A stretch of 64,000 bases of DNA from Pacificoceanicola sp048553275 (GTDB taxonomy: Bacteria; Pseudomonadota; Alphaproteobacteria; Rhodobacterales; Rhodobacteraceae), in assembly GCF_048553275.1 (NCBI RefSeq), contig NZ_JBLZMW010000003.1:1-64000 (forward strand), in the 5' to 3' direction. Shown in pieces: positions 18,684 to 27,224 of this stretch (the first letter of the stretch is position 1; each line of letters opens with the position of its first letter). The position numbers and the translations under genes are program-made. The notes under the pieces were generated by a model, which had not been told where the DNA came from, did not search any database, and worked only from the letters and a program-made list of their open reading frames with translations.

Positions 18684-20479
18684 TCCCCGCGGATCACCGC
18701 CGGATCGTTATCGTCGAACAACCGCTCATAGAGCGCGGCGCGCCGCGACAGGATTTTACGGAAGTTCAGGTTGCCCTTGGCTGTCGCTTCACCATCGCCG
18801 ATCGAGGGCGGCTCGGCGAGGACAATCGCCCGCGCAATGCGCGAGGCAGAACCATGATCGTGCCGGTGCGCCAGGGCCGCGTGCACCGCGCCCGACAGCG
18901 CCTCACTGACCAGCGCGCCATCCTGCGCCGCGCCTTCCCCCGCCAGTGCCTGCGCCTGCCGGCCGGGAAAGATCATCAAACCGATCTCGGCCTTGTCCGC
19001 GCCGCAGATCACCACATCCTGGGCCAAGTCGCCAAGCTCCGCCAGAAGTTCCAGCCGCAGGGTCGCCGCCCGCACCCATGTCCCGGAAAGAAGTTTGAAA
19101 TCCTCCGAGATCCGCCCGTCGAATTTCAGCCCTTTGGTCATATCGTCGGGATCGACGAATTTCATCGCGTCGCCAGTGATGAAGAAGCCCTCGTCGTCGA
19201 AGGCCTCCGCCGTCTTCTCCGGAGCGTTCAGGTAGCCCGGCATGATGTTCGGCCCGCGCACCCGAACTTCGCAGCGCATGTCCGCATCGGGGATCAGCTT
19301 GATCTCCACACCGGTCAGCGGCACGCCGACGATCCCTGAGCGGTCCGTCGGCTCGTGTTGCATCAGGCAGGCGGGCGCAGTCTCGGTCAGACCCCAGCTG
19401 GAGTTCATCAGCGGCACGTCCCCGCGCACGTCGCGCGCCATCTCCTCCAGATCGCGCCAGACATCCTGCGGCAGCGAGGCGCCCGCATAGAACAGCATGT
19501 CGAGGTCCCTGAAGTAGCTCTGGCGCAGCGCCTTGTCCTCCTTCATGGCATCGCGCAACTGCGCAAAGCCGACCGGAACGTTGAAGGCGATCGTGCCGCT
19601 CTTCATGCGGTTGTTCTCGAAGGTCTTGCCGATCAGCGCCGGGGTCGGCTTGCCGGTGTCGATGTACAGCGTGCCGCCGTTCGAAAGGGCGATGTTGAAG
19701 TTGTGCGAGCCGCCGAAGACGTGGTTCCACGGCAGCCAGTCCACGATGCGCGGGGGGTATTCCCGCAGGAAGGGCAGCGCATCGGCGATCTGTGTCTGGT
19801 TGGCGCACATCATGCGCTGCGTCGTGACCACCGCCTTGGGGCTGGAGGTGGAGCCGCTGGTCATCAGGTATTTCGCCACCGTGTCGGGACCGACCGTCGC
19901 GGAGGTCGCGTCGACGGCGGCGTCATCGGCGCCTTCGGTCAGGGAGGCAAAACCGGTCAGCCCGTCACCATCGCCTCGGCTGACCACCTTTTCCATTCCG
20001 TCAAAACAGTCGAGCGCCAGCGCCGCGCCATAGCGCTCCGCATCATCGGCAAAGACCATCACGGGCTTTACCACGCTGGCACAGTGGCGCAACTGACCAT
20101 TGGCGGCGGGGATCAGCGCGTATTGCTCGGCCAGCGGCACGGTCGGAACGCCAATGTATTGCGCCGCAAGCGTCAACAGCCCGTGATCGACGCCGTTGCC
20201 GGAGATCACCAGGATTGGCGTATCCTGCCCCATGCCGCGCTTCAGCAGGCTGGCCGCGATGGCGCGCACGAGACGCCGCGCCTCGGCATAGCGGACCTCG
20301 CGCCAGCCCGCCGCCTCTCGTTCGGCGAGGAAGACCGCATCCGGCGTCCGCGCCGCCCAATCGTCAAGCCAGTCGCTGCTCCTGGCCGCGACCGGTCCCA
20401 TCTCATACCCCGAGCGCAACAGGATCGTGCCATCCACCCGATCCTCGCGCACCACCCGGTGCTCGGCATATTTGCTCAT
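18674..20479 (-). CDS. fcs: feruloyl-CoA synthase-like aryl-CoA ligase
   Basis: This 601-residue ANL-superfamily ligase contains YLMTSGSTSSPKAV (about residue 207) as the phosphate loop and WLPWNHVFGG and FFITGDAMKFVD segments typical of the feruloyl-CoA synthetase group. It should convert a cinnamic-type acid to its CoA thioester. No feruloyl-CoA hydratase/aldolase is beside it; instead an SDR of the 3-hydroxyacyl-CoA dehydrogenase type precedes it, which favours a beta-oxidation route. The last residues and the TAA stop come from a 23-nt palindrome. Substrate preference (ferulate, coumarate, cinnamate) cannot be read from the sequence. Confidence 0.85.
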   Translation of the reverse strand: MSKYAEHRVVREDRVDGTILLRSGYEMGPVAARSSDWLDDWAARTPDAVFLAEREAAGWREVRYAEARRLVRAIAASLLKRGMGQDTPILVISGNGVDHGLLTLAAQYIGVPTVPLAEQYALIPAANGQLRHCASVVKPVMVFADDAERYGAALALDCFDGMEKVVSRGDGDGLTGFASLTEGADDAAVDATSATVGPDTVAKYLMTSGSTSSPKAVVTTQRMMCANQTQIADALPFLREYPPRIVDWLPWNHVFGGSHNFNIALSNGGTLYIDTGKPTPALIGKTFENNRMKSGTIAFNVPVGFAQLRDAMKEDKALRQSYFRDLDMLFYAGASLPQDVWRDLEEMARDVRGDVPLMNSSWGLTETAPACLMQHEPTDRSGIVGVPLTGVEIKLIPDADMRCEVRVRGPNIMPGYLNAPEKTAEAFDDEGFFITGDAMKFVDPDDMTKGLKFDGRISEDFKLLSGTWVRAATLRLELLAELGDLAQDVVICGADKAEIGLMIFPGRQAQALAGEGAAQDGALVSEALSGAVHAALAHRHDHGSASRIARAIVLAEPPSIGDGEATAKGNLNFRKILSRRAALYERLFDDNDPAVIRGEAG

Positions 20480-20502
20480 TCCCGTGCCTCCCCGAGGTCA
20501 GA

Positions 20503-21264
20503 TCAGCGTTGCGGCAGGCGCACGGCGGCATCGAGCCGGATCGTGGTGCCGTTCAGGTAGGGATTGGCCACGATCTGGCTGACCATCTGGCCATATTCTG
20601 CCGGCTCGCCAAGACGGTTCGGAAAAGGAATGTTCGCCACGATGCCCTGTGTCGTCTCTTCCGGCAGGCCCTCCATCATCGGTGTGTTGAACAGGCCTGG
20701 CGCGATGGCCATGACCCGCACGCCCATTTTCGCCATCTCGCGGGCGACCGGCAGCGACATGGCGGCAATCGCCCCCTTGGAGGCAGAATAGGCTGCCTGC
20801 CCGATCTGCCCGTCCTGCCACGCCACGGAGGCGGTGTTGATCACCACGCCGCGCTCGCCGCCCGTCAGCGGATCCAGCGCCATCATCTCACGCGCGGCAT
20901 GGGACATCACGTAATAGGTCCCCATCAGGTTCACCCGAATGGTCTTTTCAAACAGATCCGTCGACAGCTTGCCTTCACGCCCGACAACCCGCGCCGCAAG
21001 GCCGATCCCGGCGCAGGACACCGCAACGCGCGGCGCGCCGAGCCAGTCCTTGATCTCGGCGATCGCCGCCGCAACGCTGGCCTCGTCGCCCACATCTGTC
21101 TTCACCGCGTGACCGCCAATCTCCGCCGCCACGGCCGCGCCGCGCGCCGCGTCGAAATCGAGAATGCCAACCTTGGCGCCATCGGAGGCAAGCCGCCGCG
21201 CTGTCGCCGCACCCAGACCACTCGCCCCGCCGGTGACGATCGCCACCTGTCCAGAAATATCCAT
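20503..21264 (-). CDS. SDR oxidoreductase, 3-hydroxyacyl-CoA dehydrogenase type II-like
   Basis: This 253-residue short-chain dehydrogenase has the NAD-binding TGGASGLG (residues 11-18), an aspartate at the end of beta-2 (GILDFD, NAD preference) and a YSASK catalytic motif. The C-terminal IAPGLFNTPMMEGLPEE resembles the HSD10/type II 3-hydroxyacyl-CoA dehydrogenases. It lies between the TRAP genes and fcs in the same direction, so it probably oxidises a 3-hydroxy-3-arylpropionyl-CoA formed after activation by the Fcs-like ligase. The reaction is inferred from family and context. Confidence 0.83.
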   Translation of the reverse strand: MDISGQVAIVTGGASGLGAATARRLASDGAKVGILDFDAARGAAVAAEIGGHAVKTDVGDEASVAAAIAEIKDWLGAPRVAVSCAGIGLAARVVGREGKLSTDLFEKTIRVNLMGTYYVMSHAAREMMALDPLTGGERGVVINTASVAWQDGQIGQAAYSASKGAIAAMSLPVAREMAKMGVRVMAIAPGLFNTPMMEGLPEETTQGIVANIPFPNRLGEPAEYGQMVSQIVANPYLNGTTIRLDAAVRLPQR

Positions 21265-21296
21265 TCCATCCTCCTCAGACCCCCTCGGGCCTTCAT

Positions 21297-21353
21297 TGGT
21301 CCCAAAATATCCCGAGGGAGTCGCAGCCTCGCTGCGGCGGGGGCAGCGCCCCC
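21297..21353. repeat. two-hairpin intergenic repeat, copy 2
   Basis: The head GGTCCCAAAATATCCCGAGGG is followed by the middle hairpin CGCAGC-CTC-GCTGCG and the tail GGGGGC-AGC-GCCCCC. It lies between the SDR start and the end of the TRAP large-permease gene, inside an otherwise continuous operon. Confidence 0.7.
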
Positions 21354-21402
21354 TCCCCCAGTCGTCTCTGCGCGTCTCCGATCCGGCGGCGCACCCCTTG
21401 TC

Positions 21403-22716
21403 CTACGGCAACAGGAACAGCGTGATCGCCGGGAACGCGACAAGGATCGCCACGCGGACGAGGTCCGAAATCACGTAGTAGATCACCGCCTTGTAGGTCT
21501 CGACCATCGGTGTCTCCGGATCCATCGCGTTGATGACGAAGAGGTTCATACCCACCGGAGGCGTGATCAGCCCGACCTCCACCACGATCAGAACAAGGAT
21601 GCCGAACCAGATCGCCACATGCTCCTGGCTCATGCCGAAATCCAGCGCCGAGATCACCGGGAAGAAGATCGGAATGGTCAGCAGGATCATCGACAGGCTG
21701 TCCATGAAACAACCGAACACCAGATAGAGCGCCAGGACCGCAATCAGCACCAGCATCGGCGAGAGCCCGGCCTCCACCACCATCCGGCTGAGTTCCTGCG
21801 GCACCTGCGTCAGAGCGAGAAAACCATTGTAGAAGGCCGCGCCCAGCACGATGAAAAAGATCATCGCGGTGGAACGCGCGGTGTCGGTAAAGCTGGCGAT
21901 CAGCGTCCTGCCTGTCAGCCCGCCATTGAAAAGCGCGATGATCCCTGTGCCCAGCGCGCCGACGGCGGCGCCTTCGGTCGGCGTGAAGATCCCGCCATAG
22001 ATGCCGCCAACCACGGCGACAAAAACCAGCAGCACGGGCCAGACGTCGATCAAGGCGCGGATCCGACCTGCCATAGGAACCGCCGCACGGACCCCGGCGG
22101 AGCCCGGGTTCACCCGCACATAGATCGACACCGCGATCATGTAGCCGATGGCGGCGAGAATGCCGGGAATGAACGCCGCGAGGAAAAGCTTGGCAATGTT
22201 CTGTTCGGTCAGGATGGCATAGATCACCAACACTACGGAGGGCGGGATCAGGATGCCGAGCGTGCCGCCCGCCGCCAGGGTCGCGGTGGAAAAGCCGCCC
22301 TTGTAGCCATAGGATTTCAGCTCGGGCAGTGCCACACGGCTCATGGTCGCGGCGGTCGCCAGCGACGATCCACAGATCGCACCAAAGCCCGCACAAGCGC
22401 CGATGGCGGCCATGGCAACACCGCCCTTGCGGTGGCCAAGGAAGCTCTCGGCGGCCTTGAACAGCGCCTGGCTCATGCCGCCCAGCGTGGCGAAGTAGCC
22501 CATCAGCAGGAACATCGGTACGATCGACAGCGAGTAGCTGGAGAAGGTCGTGTAAGCCTCGGACTTGAGGCGCGCCAGGGCCATGATGGCATTGCCGTTG
22601 ACCATCCACAGCCCGGCAAAACCGGTGGTGAACATGGCCAGCCCGATGGGCACACGCAGGAAGATCAGAACCAGCAGCGCCGGAAAGGAAAGGATGCCGA
22701 TTTCAAGGTTGCTCAA
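21403..22716 (-). CDS. TRAP transporter large permease (DctM type)
   Basis: This 437-residue membrane protein has about 12 hydrophobic segments and typical DctM features (GLAMFTTGFAGLW, GGTLGILIPPSVVLVIYAI, TPPVGMNLFVIN). It is the channel subunit of a sodium-coupled tripartite carboxylate transporter. It overlaps the small-permease gene by four bases. Downstream are the SDR and fcs genes, so an aromatic or phenylpropanoid acid is a reasonable substrate guess. Confidence 0.93.
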   Translation of the reverse strand: MSNLEIGILSFPALLVLIFLRVPIGLAMFTTGFAGLWMVNGNAIMALARLKSEAYTTFSSYSLSIVPMFLLMGYFATLGGMSQALFKAAESFLGHRKGGVAMAAIGACAGFGAICGSSLATAATMSRVALPELKSYGYKGGFSTATLAAGGTLGILIPPSVVLVIYAILTEQNIAKLFLAAFIPGILAAIGYMIAVSIYVRVNPGSAGVRAAVPMAGRIRALIDVWPVLLVFVAVVGGIYGGIFTPTEGAAVGALGTGIIALFNGGLTGRTLIASFTDTARSTAMIFFIVLGAAFYNGFLALTQVPQELSRMVVEAGLSPMLVLIAVLALYLVFGCFMDSLSMILLTIPIFFPVISALDFGMSQEHVAIWFGILVLIVVEVGLITPPVGMNLFVINAMDPETPMVETYKAVIYYVISDLVRVAILVAFPAITLFLLP

Positions 22717-23306
22717 TGGTCCGCTCCCACGGCATTCGCCACGATCACGCGGCCGGTCACGAGTTCAATGCCCCGGACGAGCGCCATGTAGACGCCCCCG
22801 GCAGCCGCGGCCACCGCCCCGACGAGGCTGGCGGAGTAGGACCACCAGACCGGGAACTGCAGCAGCAGCGTGGTTTCCCCGGAGCGCATCTTGCGTGCCA
22901 GGCCCGCTTCGAGCTGAACCGCGATCACCACCAGCGCGATGGCAAACAGCGCCTCCGCGAGGAAGATCAGCAGCCGGTTCGCCGGTCGTGGCAGAAAATT
23001 GGTAAAGATATCGACCGAGGCATGTCCGCTGGTCACCTGGCAAAACGGCAGGAAGGCAAAGATGCAGAAGGCCATACCCGCCTCGACCAGTTCGAAATCC
23101 CCCCGGATCGCGCCGACGCCGAAGTCGAGCAGCCCCTGCGCAAGGCCCGGTGCCAGCCCCATGACAAGATCCGAATGCAGAAGGGAGTTGGCTGTCCGGC
23201 CGACGATCGAAATGCAGATGATCAGGATCAGCACGGTCAGAACCGTACCACCCAGCACAGCCATGAGCTTGGCCAATGCCAGCACCGTGCGATGAACGCG
23301 TTGCAT
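22713..23306 (-). CDS. TRAP transporter small permease (DctQ type)
   Basis: The 197-residue membrane protein has four hydrophobic segments, as expected for DctQ. I place the start at the ATG at 23306 (MQRVHRTV), because AGAGGA lies eight bases upstream; a frame from 23333 has no good site. It binds the large permease to form the membrane part. A large periplasmic-side loop at about residues 45-85 makes it a little longer than typical DctQ. Confidence 0.88.
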   Translation of the reverse strand: MQRVHRTVLALAKLMAVLGGTVLTVLILIICISIVGRTANSLLHSDLVMGLAPGLAQGLLDFGVGAIRGDFELVEAGMAFCIFAFLPFCQVTSGHASVDIFTNFLPRPANRLLIFLAEALFAIALVVIAVQLEAGLARKMRSGETTLLLQFPVWWSYSASLVGAVAAAAGGVYMALVRGIELVTGRVIVANAVGADH

Positions 23307-23374
23307 GGGGGAGTGTCCTCTTTGTTTGGACACGGGGCCACGGCCTTGCGCCGCAGCCCCGCGCCATCAACGCC

Positions 23375-24433
23375 TTATTTGACGGTATAGGTGTCCATGT
23401 CGGACGTGTACTCTGACATCAGCGCCCGGGCCTCGTCGATCAGCGCCTGACCGTCCTTGCCGCGCCCGTTCATGTCCTCGATCCAGGTCTGATAGATCGG
23501 GTTCACCAGAACATCCCACTCTTTGGCCTGCTCTTCGCTCACCGTGATGATGTTGTTGTCCATATCCACCGCGATCTTGCGCGCCGGGCCATCGGCGTCG
23601 GCCTGGGTGCCACCGGCGAAGATCGAGAAAGCAAGACCGGAGCTGGCATCGATCACGCTTTTCAGATCATCCGGCAGCGACTCGTAACGGTCGAGGTTCA
23701 TGGCCAGAACGAAGGTCAGGTTATAAAGCGCCGGGCCATCAAATTCGGTGTGGTTGTGCACCAGTTCCGGCACCTTCAGCGCGCTCGTCACTTCCCACGG
23801 GATGGTCGTGCCGTCGATCACGCCCTTGGACAGGGCTTCGGACACGGCCGGAACCGGCATACCGATCGGCTCGGCACCGACGCGGGTCAGAAGATCGTTC
23901 ACCAGGCGCGAGCCGCCACGTATCTTCATGCCTTCGAGATCACCGGGAACGGCAACGGGCTTGTTGGTGTGGAACATGCCGGGGCCATGCACCCAGGTGC
24001 CGAGGATATGGACGTCGGCGAATTCGCTGTCCTTCATGTGCTCTTCGAACATCTTCCAATAGGCGTAGGATGCCGCGCGGGCGTCAGACACCATGAACGG
24101 CAGTTCGAACACCTCGGTGGTGGGGAAGCGACCCGGCGTATAGCCGACCACGGTCCAGACCACATCCGCGATGCCGTCCATCGCCTGATCCATCAACTCC
24201 GGCGGCACACCGCCAAGCTGCATGGAGGGGTAGCGGTCGACCTTGATGCGGCCGCCGCTGTCCTTTTCGACATTGTCCGCCCAGACGTCGAGCACCTGCC
24301 TGGGCACGTTTGCCTGCGCCGGCAGGAACTGGTGCAGCTTGAGCGTCACCTCCTGTGCGTAGGCTGCCGTGGAAAGCAGCGATGCGGTGAGCGCCGCGCC
24401 CGCGAGTCCAAGAATGTTTCTGCGAGTGGTCAT
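23375..24433 (-). CDS. TRAP transporter substrate-binding protein (DctP type)
   Basis: This 352-residue periplasmic protein has a signal peptide (MTTRRNILGLAG...STAAYAQ, with a twin-arginine pair). Family features include the PGDLEGMKIRGG stretch near residue 155, whose arginine usually binds the ligand carboxylate. GGGAGG precedes the ATG at 24433; an in-frame extension to 24739 lies in the leader and is rejected. It is first in a five-gene unit (binding protein, small permease, large permease, SDR, fcs). Putative BoxR sites lie about 300 bases upstream. Confidence 0.92.
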   Translation of the reverse strand: MTTRRNILGLAGAALTASLLSTAAYAQEVTLKLHQFLPAQANVPRQVLDVWADNVEKDSGGRIKVDRYPSMQLGGVPPELMDQAMDGIADVVWTVVGYTPGRFPTTEVFELPFMVSDARAASYAYWKMFEEHMKDSEFADVHILGTWVHGPGMFHTNKPVAVPGDLEGMKIRGGSRLVNDLLTRVGAEPIGMPVPAVSEALSKGVIDGTTIPWEVTSALKVPELVHNHTEFDGPALYNLTFVLAMNLDRYESLPDDLKSVIDASSGLAFSIFAGGTQADADGPARKIAVDMDNNIITVSEEQAKEWDVLVNPIYQTWIEDMNGRGKDGQALIDEARALMSEYTSDMDTYTVK

Positions 24434-24860
24434 GAATATCCTCCCTGATGACCTTTGCCCCGATGCCGGAGCGTTTGTTATGCCGTTTAGTATCCAGACA
24501 AGAGCCGCAGGCCCGGTCGACCGGCCGCGCAAGGCGCGTGCCACACCCCGCCGCCAGAGCGGGCCCGCCGAATCGCATGAGTGGTCGCTTGGTCGTAGCA
24601 AGGCTGAACAGCGCCGCGCGCAGCAGGGTTCTTCACCGTGCCGCATGGCTTGCAGGCTGTCTGTGATGCCGATCTTGCCATCATTCCCTCCCCTGACGGC
24701 CCCCGCGCCTCCCCGCGCGGCCTCGTTATGCAGGATCATGCAGACTTCGCATTATAATGCAAACTCTTTTAACCGACCCCTCGGTCACTTTTTCACAGGG
24801 TCAGAGCAATCACTGCTCTGCCAGCCATAACATGATTTTGTTTCCCTGGAAACAGAAAGT
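24434..24860. other. gene-free leader and promoter region of the TRAP-fcs operon
   Basis: These 427 bases hold no credible gene. From 24726 to 24761 there are three TGCA sites and the perfect palindrome GCATTATAATGC. If its - strand TATAAT is the -10 box, the transcript has a leader of about 310 bases. The leader has a 12-base palindrome CCGGTCGACCGG (24513-24524) but no recognised riboswitch. A small hairpin, TGTTTCC-CT-GGAAACA (about 24839-24855), follows the M20 gene. Confidence 0.55.
24726..24761. promoter_or_regulatory. candidate BoxR operator and -10 element upstream of the TRAP operon
   Basis: TTATGCAGGATCATGCA on the + strand places TGCA at 24729-24732 and 24739-24742, 10 bases apart, as at boxC and bclA. 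The adjacent palindrome GCATTATAATGC (24749-24760) with TGCA at 24758-24761 parallels GCTTTATAATGC at bclA. TATAAT is readable on both strands; no clear -35 box is seen. Confidence 0.6.
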
Positions 24861-26027
24861 TCACGTACCATCCCGTCCCGGCGAAAGCGCTTCCCGAACA
24901 ATCGCGTCATACAGCGCCGCGCCAAGCGGGATCAACTCATCCGGAAAATCGTAGGTCGGGGTATGGACCGGCGCAACGTCCTCCCCAGCGCCGAGCAACA
25001 TGAACGCCAGCGGCGCGCCTGCCCCGAACTGCCCGACATCTTCCGAGGCCCGCATTGGCAAAGGCTCAGGCCCATGCCGAACGCCGAGAGCCTCCAGCGC
25101 GCGGGTCACGATGTCCGCGGCGGCGGGATGGTTGGTCGTGGCGTCAAAGACATCCTCATAACCGATCTCGACCGTCAGCCCTTCGTCTGCGGCCATCCGC
25201 CGTGCCAGCGCCTCGGCCCCGGACACCAGCCGCTCCATGCGCGCATCCGTCAGCGTGCGCAGCGTGACATAGAGATCGGCCTCCCCGGGCGTGACGCCAA
25301 AGGCCGGCTCGCCCATGCGGGCATGGGTGACGGTGACAAGGGCAAACTCCGGCTCCCCCGGAGCGCCTTCCGCCAGATCGGCGAGCGCGGGCATCAGACG
25401 CGACAGGGCGCGCATCGGGCTCAACGCCTTCTCCGGCTCGGCCGCATGCGAAGGGCGGCCCTTCAGGCGCAGGTGCATGCCCCGCGAGGCGCAGCTGACC
25501 GGCCCCTTTCGGATCGCGACCTGCCCAAGCGGCACACCCGGCATATTGTGGATTGCAAAGACAAGATCCGGTGCGAGGCCCTTGAACGCCGGATCGGACA
25601 CAACGGCCCGCGCCCCGGCGCCCGTCTCTTCCGCAGGCTGGAACATCAGGATCACCGTACCGCGCGGCGGCCTTTGCTTGCTCAGACGCAGCGCCACGGC
25701 CGCGAGCAGGGTCATATGGCCATCGTGCCCGCACAAATGCGCCTTTCCCGGAACGCGGGATCGGTGCTCGGCCGTGGAGGTCTCCTCGATCGGCAGGGCG
25801 TCAAGCTCGCACCGCAGCATGACGCGCGGCCCCGGAACGCCGCTGCGAAACTCCGCGGCGACCCCATGTCCGCCAAGCCCCTCGTGGATCGCATCCGCAC
25901 CAGCCTCGCGCAGCATGGCGGCGACGGTGGCGGCGGTTTGGCGCTCCTCGCCCGACAGCTCCGGTGCCCGGTGCAGCGCATGGCGCCACGCGGCCAGCGC
26001 GGCAATCTCATGAGTGTCGAGCATCAT
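24861..26027 (-). CDS. M20D-family amidohydrolase (hippurate hydrolase / N-acyl amino acid hydrolase type)
   Basis: This 388-residue cytoplasmic metallohydrolase carries CGHDGHMTLL (about residue 90) and EETGAG (about 128), which hold zinc/manganese ligands and the catalytic glutamate, and a dimerisation domain in the middle. The family removes acyl groups from N-acyl amino acids. Lying immediately upstream of a benzoate operon, it could release benzoate or an aryl acid from a glycine conjugate such as hippurate. The ATG at 26027 has GGAGGA seven bases upstream. It forms a unit with the BKACE gene, 46 bases apart. Confidence 0.85.
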   Translation of the reverse strand: MMLDTHEIAALAAWRHALHRAPELSGEERQTAATVAAMLREAGADAIHEGLGGHGVAAEFRSGVPGPRVMLRCELDALPIEETSTAEHRSRVPGKAHLCGHDGHMTLLAAVALRLSKQRPPRGTVILMFQPAEETGAGARAVVSDPAFKGLAPDLVFAIHNMPGVPLGQVAIRKGPVSCASRGMHLRLKGRPSHAAEPEKALSPMRALSRLMPALADLAEGAPGEPEFALVTVTHARMGEPAFGVTPGEADLYVTLRTLTDARMERLVSGAEALARRMAADEGLTVEIGYEDVFDATTNHPAAADIVTRALEALGVRHGPEPLPMRASEDVGQFGAGAPLAFMLLGAGEDVAPVHTPTYDFPDELIPLGAALYDAIVREALSPGRDGT

Positions 26028-26073
26028 GCGAATATCCTCCCGCAGCAAGTCGTTGCACATGCAATGAGCACGG

Positions 26074-26991
26074 TCAAGCCGCCACCGGCGCCCGCTTGAC
26101 CAGTCCCAGGCGCTTGCGAACCTCTGCCGGGCCGATCACCCGCGCGCCCATGCGCTCGATGATGCCCACGGCGCGGTCCACCAACTGCGCATTCGTGGCC
26201 AGCACGCCCTTTTCCAGCCAGAGATTGTCCTCCAGCCCGACGCGGACATTGCCCCCGGCCAGAACCGCAGCAGCGACATAGGCCATCTGGTTGCGCCCGA
26301 GGGAGAAGGCCGAAAATGTCCAGTCCGGCGGCACATTGTTCACCATCGCCATGAAGGTATTCAGATCATCCGGCGCCCCCCAGGGAACGCCCATACACAG
26401 CTGCACCAACGCCGGCGCGTCCAGGATGCCCTCCCGCACCAGCGCCTTGGCCAGCCACAAATGACCGGTGTCGAAGGCCTCGATTTCCGGCTTGACCCCC
26501 ATCCTGGTCATCTGGGCCCCCATGGCCCGCAACATGCCCGGCGTATTGGTCATGACATAATCGGCTTCAGCAAAGTTCATCGTGCCACAATCCAGCGTGC
26601 AGATCTCCGGCAGGCAGGCCGCCACATGGGCAACGCGCGCCTGCGCGCCGATCATATCCGTGCCCGCCTCGCGCAGCGGCAGCGGCGCCTCCGCCGATCC
26701 GAACACCATATCTCCGCCCATCCCCGCGGTCAGGTTCAGCACCACATCGACCTCCGCATCCCGAATGCGGTCGGTCACCTCGCGATACAGATCGAGCCGC
26801 CGCGAAGGCGCGCCGCTGACCGGATCACGCACATGACAATGCACCACCGCCGCCCCGGCCCTGGCCGCCTCGATGGCGCTGGCGGCGATTTCTTCCGGCG
26901 AACGCGGCACATGGCGGCTGCGGTCCTGCGTGACCCCCGATCCGGTCACCGCGCAGGTGATGAAGACCGCCTGGTTCATGGTCAGTGGCAT
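26074..26991 (-). CDS. BKACE-family beta-keto acid cleavage enzyme
   Basis: This 305-residue TIM-barrel enzyme has the zinc-binding HCHVRDP motif and the EAFDTGH segment of the 3-keto-5-aminohexanoate cleavage family. These enzymes transfer the acyl part of a beta-keto acid to CoA from acetyl-CoA and release acetoacetate. The run ICTLDCGTMNF and MGVPWGAPDD looks to me most like the dehydrocarnitine-cleaving subgroup, but that is from memory. In this setting a beta-keto aryl acid is an alternative. The ATG at 26991 (MPLTMNQ) follows AGGGAG. Confidence 0.85.
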   Translation of the reverse strand: MPLTMNQAVFITCAVTGSGVTQDRSRHVPRSPEEIAASAIEAARAGAAVVHCHVRDPVSGAPSRRLDLYREVTDRIRDAEVDVVLNLTAGMGGDMVFGSAEAPLPLREAGTDMIGAQARVAHVAACLPEICTLDCGTMNFAEADYVMTNTPGMLRAMGAQMTRMGVKPEIEAFDTGHLWLAKALVREGILDAPALVQLCMGVPWGAPDDLNTFMAMVNNVPPDWTFSAFSLGRNQMAYVAAAVLAGGNVRVGLEDNLWLEKGVLATNAQLVDRAVGIIERMGARVIGPAEVRKRLGLVKRAPVAA

Positions 26992-27224
26992 GGCTGCTCC
27001 CTTGCTGGCACCGGGCGCCCTGCCCCGGCTTCTTCTTGCGGAAAATACTCCTGTTCCGCTCCCCACTTTGCAACCCGGCAAATGCATGGCGGGTCATGGG
27101 ACGGCGGGCGGGGCGATGTTCCGGCCCCGGCCGGGACGAGCGCCGCACAGCCGCGCCGCGCGGTGGGCTGGACATCCGGGCCGGCCGATGCTCTGCAGAT
27201 CGACAATATCAGGGGGAGCCGCCG

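Noticed and set aside
20215..22791. Very long + strand open frame (858 codons) opposite the SDR and TRAP genes
   Set aside because: It runs antisense to well-recognised genes, has low-complexity His/Arg/Asp-rich composition and matches no family. High GC codon bias creates such frames.
23375..24739. Long version of the TRAP binding protein starting at 24739
   Set aside because: The signal peptide and ribosome site are at 24433, and the extension is non-conserved leader.
24839..24855. Hairpin TGTTTCC/GGAAACA after the M20 gene as a terminator
   Set aside because: There is no T tract on the - strand and the stem is short, so support is too weak for a feature.
27033..27065. AAAATACTCC stretch upstream of the BKACE gene as another two-hairpin repeat
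   Set aside because: Only the short head resembles the family, and no middle or tail hairpin is present.
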